From positions 1 through 24,611 of the forward strand of contig JACQXL010000150.1 of assembly GCA_016208805.1 (NCBI GenBank): a stretch of DNA of 24,611 nt, in the 5' to 3' direction. The position numbers were made by a program, and so were the translations under genes. Source of the DNA: Planctomycetota bacterium (lineage in GTDB: Bacteria > Planctomycetota > MHYJ01 > JACQXL01). Under the pieces are notes generated by a model, which saw only the letters and a list, made by a program, of their open reading frames with translations, had not been told where the DNA came from and did not search any database. Of this stretch, positions 21,026 through 24,611 are shown piece by piece; positions within the stretch are counted from its first letter, which is position 1, and every line of letters begins with the position of its first letter.

Positions 21026-22246
21026 TTAGAAAGTAATCCGGAGACCCATTGTCACCCGATTGAAGTCTAATGCATCAGCCGATGTTCCGGTCTGGTCGTC
21101 TTTCCAATCGGCCATATCATACGCAAATATCAAAGTGGCCGCCGTGGCCAGTTCATACTGCGCTCCGATCGTAGTGGTCTTGTACTCTTCGCGATATGCC
21201 GCGTTTGCTTCGGTGTTATACACGTCGTAAGCAAGCATCCCGGTCAGTTTATCCGGGATAATTTTGTAGAAGACCTTAAACAAAAAGCCGTTCTTGCCCT
21301 GGTCTTCTTCGGTGGCGGCGCCAAAGTTGTAATACTTTTGCCAGATGCCGCCGAGGTATTCGGCCCGGACATTGAACTGTTGGTAGGCATAACTTGCGCC
21401 CAATGCCCAGCGCATATACTTTTTGTTTTTCAGGGCGGCCGGAACCGTTGTCACCGTCGTGTAGTTAGCCAGGTATTCCGCATCGCCGTAGTTACCGAAA
21501 CCGTAGGAGGCAAATGTCTTTAAACCGGCTAACTTGCCGCTGAACTCCGGCTCCACGTGAAACATAATGGTCTTGTCGGAGTTGTTGTCGGTATAGGAAG
21601 TTCCGCCACTGCCGTTTAACAGGTACAGGTAAACCGGCATTGAGATAGCGCCCAATTCAAAGTTGCGGTATGCCTCTATACCCGTGTCGTGCCAGGAGCC
21701 CAGGTAAAGCGATGCCTTACCGCCGTTTATCTGTTCATGCCAGAACAGTTCCTTGCCGTAATCCCATGTGAACAGGCAATTTATATAACCGGCCTTGAGT
21801 TCAAGTTTATAGTCCGGCAGGTTATATTTCACATATTCCTGGTAAAGACGAAGATTTGGAATGTTACCGGCATTGCTGTTTGAGTACGAGGACGATGTAC
21901 TCTTCCTTTGCTCTCCAATCTTTTTGCCCAATGACGGTGTTGCACCGGCGCTGCCCAGAGTATAATCAGGGTCAATTTCAATGGCCAGATTGTCCGTTAT
22001 GTTCTTGGAGATAAAGAGAATAAACGTGTGTGAACTGAACCCGGTAGTCCCTTTATCGGCATTGTCATAGTCAACCCCGCTGACCGTGCTGGTGCCGAAG
22101 GACTTGTCATAGAGAGACATCTTTATGTGGCCACCGATGTGGACATCATTATCCTTGTCCTTGTCTTTGCTTTCGGCCGTTGCCATCAGCCCTGAACCAA
22201 GTAACAGGACCAGAACGGCCAATACTATCAGATTCCATTTACCCAT
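21026..22246 (-). CDS. Outer-membrane beta-barrel (porin-like) protein
   Basis: A 406-residue protein with a signal peptide (LIVLAVLVLLLGSGLMATAES), then a highly charged KDKDKDNDVH stretch. Alternating amphipathic strands follow, rich in Tyr, Gly and Trp (KYMRWALGASYAYQQFNVRA, GAQYELATAATLIFAYDMAD). It ends RVTMGLRITF with the terminal Phe used for BAM-dependent insertion. About 16 strands are plausible. I do not recognise a named family. Its position between the 4-TM protein and ApbE suggests it gives the flavin system access to the outside, for flavins, quinones or an electron acceptor. The start has AGGAGG 10 bases upstream. A structured 270-base leader precedes it. Confidence 0.85.
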   Translation of the reverse strand: MGKWNLIVLAVLVLLLGSGLMATAESKDKDKDNDVHIGGHIKMSLYDKSFGTSTVSGVDYDNADKGTTGFSSHTFILFISKNITDNLAIEIDPDYTLGSAGATPSLGKKIGEQRKSTSSSYSNSNAGNIPNLRLYQEYVKYNLPDYKLELKAGYINCLFTWDYGKELFWHEQINGGKASLYLGSWHDTGIEAYRNFELGAISMPVYLYLLNGSGGTSYTDNNSDKTIMFHVEPEFSGKLAGLKTFASYGFGNYGDAEYLANYTTVTTVPAALKNKKYMRWALGASYAYQQFNVRAEYLGGIWQKYYNFGAATEEDQGKNGFLFKVFYKIIPDKLTGMLAYDVYNTEANAAYREEYKTTTIGAQYELATAATLIFAYDMADWKDDQTGTSADALDFNRVTMGLRITF

Positions 22247-22296
22247 TAGTTATTTTCCTCCTTTCATTGCCCCCGTAAAGGGACAAATTAACGGGG

Positions 22297-22398
22297 CTAA
22301 AATATCCTGCCGCCTCGTGACAGAACGGGTCTGCGCCCCAGGCCAGACCCTTTTACCGGTTTGCTCTCCGGCATTAACCGAGACTTAATGCCGTCCAT
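22297..22398 (-). CDS. Possible 33-residue leader peptide upstream of the porin
   Basis: ATG at 22398, 12 bases after AAAGGAGG, and TAG at 22297-22299. The peptide is basic (MDGIKSRLMPESKPVKG, then SGLGRRPVLSRGGRIF). Two perfect hairpins of the leader lie inside it (22369-22393 overlaps its start; 22327-22350 its middle). Translation would therefore melt them. It may be an attenuator peptide or chance; spacing from the ribosome site is long. Confidence 0.3.
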   Translation of the reverse strand: MDGIKSRLMPESKPVKGSGLGRRPVLSRGGRIF

Positions 22399-22530
22399 CT
22401 CCCGCGCGCACCTCCTTTCATTAGAGGCTGTTGACGACGCAGGAGTCTTACAGCCTCTTATGTCCCGCACATAAATGCGGAAAACGCTAAATATAGGTTG
22501 TTAAACAATCCTCACACATTTATGTGCGGG
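22327..22530 (-). promoter_or_regulatory. Structured 5' leader of the porin gene
   Basis: Four perfect inverted repeats in a row: 22464-22477 with 22517-22530 (CCCGCACATAAATG, 14 bp); 22423-22431 with 22450-22458 (AGAGGCTGT, 9 bp); 22369-22377 with 22385-22393 (CGGCATTAA, 9 bp, 7-base loop); 22327-22333 with 22344-22350 (GGGTCTG, 7 bp). The first includes the stop codon of the 4-TM gene. The density of stable stems suggests an RNA leader; I cannot assign it to a known riboswitch class. Confidence 0.5.
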
Positions 22531-23020
22531 ATTTCTTAATCCACATTTCATAAAGCGGTATCAATATTTCTAATAGCACACAAATACCTACTATACCACC
22601 CGCTACCAACATTAAGTAAGCGCCATCAGGCGCTACATATTTAGTCAGCCATGCCGACCCTAAATCAGCAGGAATAGCGCCAAAGGAGAACAGATAGATA
22701 AGTTTTTTTAGCCAGCCAGATGCGCTGCTGAATAAAAAAATCATACCTAGGCAAAAGAACATTAAAGACATCGCAACTAAATGCGTATGCGTGGTTGAGG
22801 TTAACGTTGGCATGTCCATTCCCGGGTATGCGGCCGGGTCTTTCTCAGAACCTTTGTAATGGTTGACTATTCCCTCGTAACTCAACCCGATAGTTGTTTG
22901 GATGTTTAGAACCGCCATCAAATACCCTAAACCTACTATAAGCAAAAACATTGTAACAAACAATTTTGCCGCTACAGGCAATTTTCCTAATTTAATCTGC
23001 TCCATAAAATTCTCTGCCAT
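22520..23020 (-). CDS. Four-helix membrane protein of unknown function
   Basis: About 166 residues from the ATG at 23020, seven bases after AAGGAG; a TTG two codons upstream is less likely. Four membrane helices are evident (about 18-38, 78-100, 106-126 and 136-158). After helix 1 there is a polar loop with GIVNHYKGSEKDP and YPGMDMPTLTSTTHTHLVAM, so His residues stand near the membrane surface at the start of helix 2. Such His could bind heme or a metal, but no known cytochrome motif is present. The gene starts 24 bases after the Gx-EcfT gene and precedes the porin leader, so it probably belongs to the same electron-transfer unit. I do not recognise the family with certainty. Confidence 0.75.
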   Translation of the reverse strand: MAENFMEQIKLGKLPVAAKLFVTMFLLIVGLGYLMAVLNIQTTIGLSYEGIVNHYKGSEKDPAAYPGMDMPTLTSTTHTHLVAMSLMFFCLGMIFLFSSASGWLKKLIYLFSFGAIPADLGSAWLTKYVAPDGAYLMLVAGGIVGICVLLEILIPLYEMWIKKSRT

Positions 23021-23043
23021 ATTCAATCTCCTTATTTTTCCGT

Positions 23044-24321
23044 TTATCTTTCTAATTCTGTCCGTATGCCTGCTTTCAATTCTACATTCTTATCTGACTC
23101 ACCTCCTTGCTGATAAAGAAAAGTTATTAAATTGGATAGAAACGACACTAAATCCTTTATCTTCCTGACCTTAATAGGCTGTTCCTGCCGGATAGCCGCG
23201 CGGGCTTTTTCCCAGAAAACAGGCAACGAAGCCCACGAAAGCGAGATAACCCCGGCAATCCGGTCGCCCGATAGCCCGATAACCCTGAAAGGCGAAAGAA
23301 TCCTTCTGATGCCAGACGTGATATTGGCCGGCCCGGTGAAGACGCTCATTAAGAATGTAAGCCAGACCAGGAAGATAATCCGCAGTGCAAAAAGACCGCC
23401 CGTGGTCAATCCGGCCTCGGTTATCCGTAACGGACCAAGCGTTCCCAACGCGACGCTACCGGAGTTGAAAATAACCGGAAAGATGAACGCAATAAAGATA
23501 AACGACGATAACCGACGGATTCTGGTCCCGACCGATGCGTATGCATTAAACGATAAACGACCTATCAGCATTATACCAACCAGAAACAGCCCAATTACCG
23601 CATACCACCACCAGTTAGTCGTTAACAGGATGATAACGGAAATGGCTACAGTTGCGATAATCTTGTATTCCGGCGCCAGCCGGTGCAGGAACGAATCGCC
23701 TTGTGGCAGGACAGTTAAAGGAGCAAATGGCTTGTCTGTCTGTTCCGAACCATTAGTAGATACGGCCGGCTTAACCTGCGGTTGTTTCAACTTCAGAATA
23801 ACCTGAATCGCCACCAGACCGGTGACCACGCCCATAACGATAGCGCTTATCATCAGCAGGGGCGCCAGATAAAATATGCCCGGATGTTTTATTAATATGT
23901 AATATGCCAGCACCAACTGAACGGCATTGTGTGTAACCGCTCCGATGACACTGATGCCTATCAAACTGAAACCGTATCCGGGTAGGCGGGCCGAAAGCCA
24001 CAAGAACATATACATTATAATTGCACTCAACAGCGCCCCGGAAAAACTTAATATGAATGTCGGCGATAAGAAGGTGCCCATCACCAGAGAACTCAGCACC
24101 ACCCTTAGAACTGAAATCTCCAGCGCCGCTCTGAATCCCATCTCCACCAACGCCACTAACGTAATCATATTGGCCAACCCCAACCGGACGCCCGGCACCG
24201 GATGAGGAATCAGCGATTCGGATATCTGCAACACACAGGCAATGGAAACCAGGCAGGCAACCCGGCCGATGTCCGTTTTGCCCGCTGAATTTACCTGTAA
24301 CGGTTTAGTATGCGATTGCAT
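23044..24321 (-). CDS. Gx/heptaprenyl-diphosphate-synthase-I domain fused to an EcfT-like domain
   Basis: About 425 residues from the ATG at 24321 (ribosome site GGAAGGGG); an ATG six codons upstream is possible. Residues about 15-185 match the Gx family (heptaprenyl diphosphate synthase component I; EetB in Listeria): SLIPHPVPGVRLGLANMITL, LRVVLSSLVMGTFLSPTF, and later GAVTHNAVQLVLAYYI. These proteins have an ECF S-component-like fold. After a polar linker (about 186-215), residues about 216-400 look like CbiQ/EcfT: RLAPEYKIIATVAIS, ALRIIFLVWLTFLMSVFTGP and a coupling-helix-like LPVFWEKARAAIRQEQ. The arrangement suggests a transporter with substrate-binding and coupling parts in one chain. 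EcfA ATPases are not in the window. Confidence 0.8.
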   Translation of the reverse strand: MQSHTKPLQVNSAGKTDIGRVACLVSIACVLQISESLIPHPVPGVRLGLANMITLVALVEMGFRAALEISVLRVVLSSLVMGTFLSPTFILSFSGALLSAIIMYMFLWLSARLPGYGFSLIGISVIGAVTHNAVQLVLAYYILIKHPGIFYLAPLLMISAIVMGVVTGLVAIQVILKLKQPQVKPAVSTNGSEQTDKPFAPLTVLPQGDSFLHRLAPEYKIIATVAISVIILLTTNWWWYAVIGLFLVGIMLIGRLSFNAYASVGTRIRRLSSFIFIAFIFPVIFNSGSVALGTLGPLRITEAGLTTGGLFALRIIFLVWLTFLMSVFTGPANITSGIRRILSPFRVIGLSGDRIAGVISLSWASLPVFWEKARAAIRQEQPIKVRKIKDLVSFLSNLITFLYQQGGESDKNVELKAGIRTELER

Positions 24322-24501
24322 TATATTCCCCTTCCTCATCGCCTTTGATTTCCAACAACACTTTATTGGGCAGGCAGATAATCGTTTCGCCGATATTCTT
24401 AATCCAGCCCGTATGGACGCAAACTTGAGCCGGACAGTCAGAATGCAATATGTGGACTCCTTTAGCCGGGTTAAGTTCTATGTCCATCTCACTATTATTT
24501 A
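24305..24501 (-). pseudogene. NusG-domain-II (EetA-like) protein, N-terminus cut off by an insertion sequence
   Basis: The open frame from 24487 reads MDIELNPAKGVHILHSDCPA then QVCVHTGWIKNIGETIICLP and NKVLLEIKG. This is the C-terminal half of the NusG domain II family, with its DCPxxVCVxxGWI and IxCLPN motifs. Complete members have an N-terminal membrane anchor and about 50 more residues. Here the frame extends four codons upstream (NNSE) and then meets the end of an IS element at about 24501. A stop within the IS closes the frame. The gene stop overlaps the start of the Gx-EcfT gene by 17 bases, a normal arrangement for these partners. EetA and EetB are neighbouring parts of the Listeria flavin-based electron export locus. 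Confidence 0.8.
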
Positions 24502-24611
24502 GAGCTTATCCTAAAACCCCTTCTGAGCCGATAAAAGATATGGCAATAATGCCATATAGGAGGAACTCAGATGGGGAAAATATCGTATAATCGGTGGCAG
24601 ATATCGGATGA
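24502..24611 (+). mobile_element. Left end of an IS5-like insertion sequence
   Basis: The terminal sequence GAGCTTATCCTAAAACCCC has the form of IS5-family (IS427/IS1031-type) ends. It is followed by an ATATGGCA/TGCCATAT palindrome (24538-24557 region) and a transposase start at 24571. The host sequence TTA just outside could be the target site. The right end lies beyond the window. It is the only plus-strand gene here. Confidence 0.7.
24571..24611 (+). CDS. Transposase N-terminus, partial
   Basis: The ATG at 24571 follows AGGAGG by seven bases. The 13 codons read MGKISYNRWQISD. The SYNRWQISD wording fits the start of IS5-family transposases, where ISDxxW introduces the N-terminal helical domain (DUF4096-like). 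The catalytic DDE region is outside the window, so the family call is tentative. Confidence 0.65.
   Translation, partial: MGKISYNRWQISD

Noticed and set aside
22297..22398. Leader sequence as a GEMM-type cyclic-dinucleotide riboswitch (words AGCAAACC and GGGGCGCA)
   Set aside because: The words are there but the GNRA hairpin, the GCAAAGCC strand and the second stem with its tetraloop receptor are not in the required order, and a stronger GGGTCTG/CAGACCC stem competes.

Overview
The window reads as one long, almost entirely minus-strand block of an uncultivated Gram-negative, probably anaerobic bacterium. Evidence is an outer-membrane-type beta-barrel ending in Phe, signal peptides, a four-subunit ferredoxin-dependent 2-oxoacid oxidoreductase, and a complete F-type ATP synthase operon. 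Small four-helix-bundle and GxxExxY genes inside operons, together with dense intergenic repeats, recall metagenome-derived Planctomycetota or neighbouring phyla. That placement is only an inference. The sole plus-strand gene is the start of an insertion sequence at the right edge.

Layout in transcription order (right to left): (1) 24.5-18.7 kb, a flavin redox locus. It holds a NusG-domain-II (EetA-like) fragment cut by an IS, a Gx/heptaprenyl-synthase-I domain fused to an EcfT domain, an unrecognised 4-TM protein, a structured leader, a beta-barrel porin, the FMN transferase ApbE, and an exported FMN-binding protein carrying a flavinylation motif. (2) 18.7-15.8 kb, a two-domain RAM/ACT-like protein, a MerR-type regulator with a Cys-rich tail, a small zincin and a GalT-type nucleotidyltransferase. 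(3) 15.6-10.6 kb, a class III aminotransferase that has lost its PLP-lysine segment, then korD, a four-helix-bundle gene, korA (frame broken near its end), korB, a GxxExxY gene and korC. (4) 10.55-2.8 kb, the ATP synthase operon atpI-B-E-F-H-A-G, a four-helix-bundle gene, atpD, an EF-Tu-domain-2-like gene and atpC. (5) 2.6-0 kb, a hicAB toxin-antitoxin pair, an atpC 3' remnant, a six-blade kelch-like propeller and a frame-broken secreted protein that runs off the window.

The genes suggest this physiology: 2-oxoacid oxidation reduces ferredoxin. Extracytoplasmic flavoproteins, matured by ApbE and perhaps supplied by the Gx-EcfT protein, may carry electrons outward. The ATP synthase c subunit carries the Na+-type residues Q32, E65, T66 and Y70, so ATP synthesis may run on sodium.

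The most unusual feature of the window is its repeats. At least six families of short palindromic repeats fill the intergenic spaces. Several supply the stop codon or last codons of the gene upstream, bracket small accessory genes inside core operons, or sit in frame inside coding sequences (atpC, atpG, korC, the zincin, the RAM-like protein). Four otherwise conserved genes carry internal losses or frame breaks (left-edge gene, atpA, korA, aminotransferase). These could be real decay or assembly faults, and read-level checking is needed to decide.
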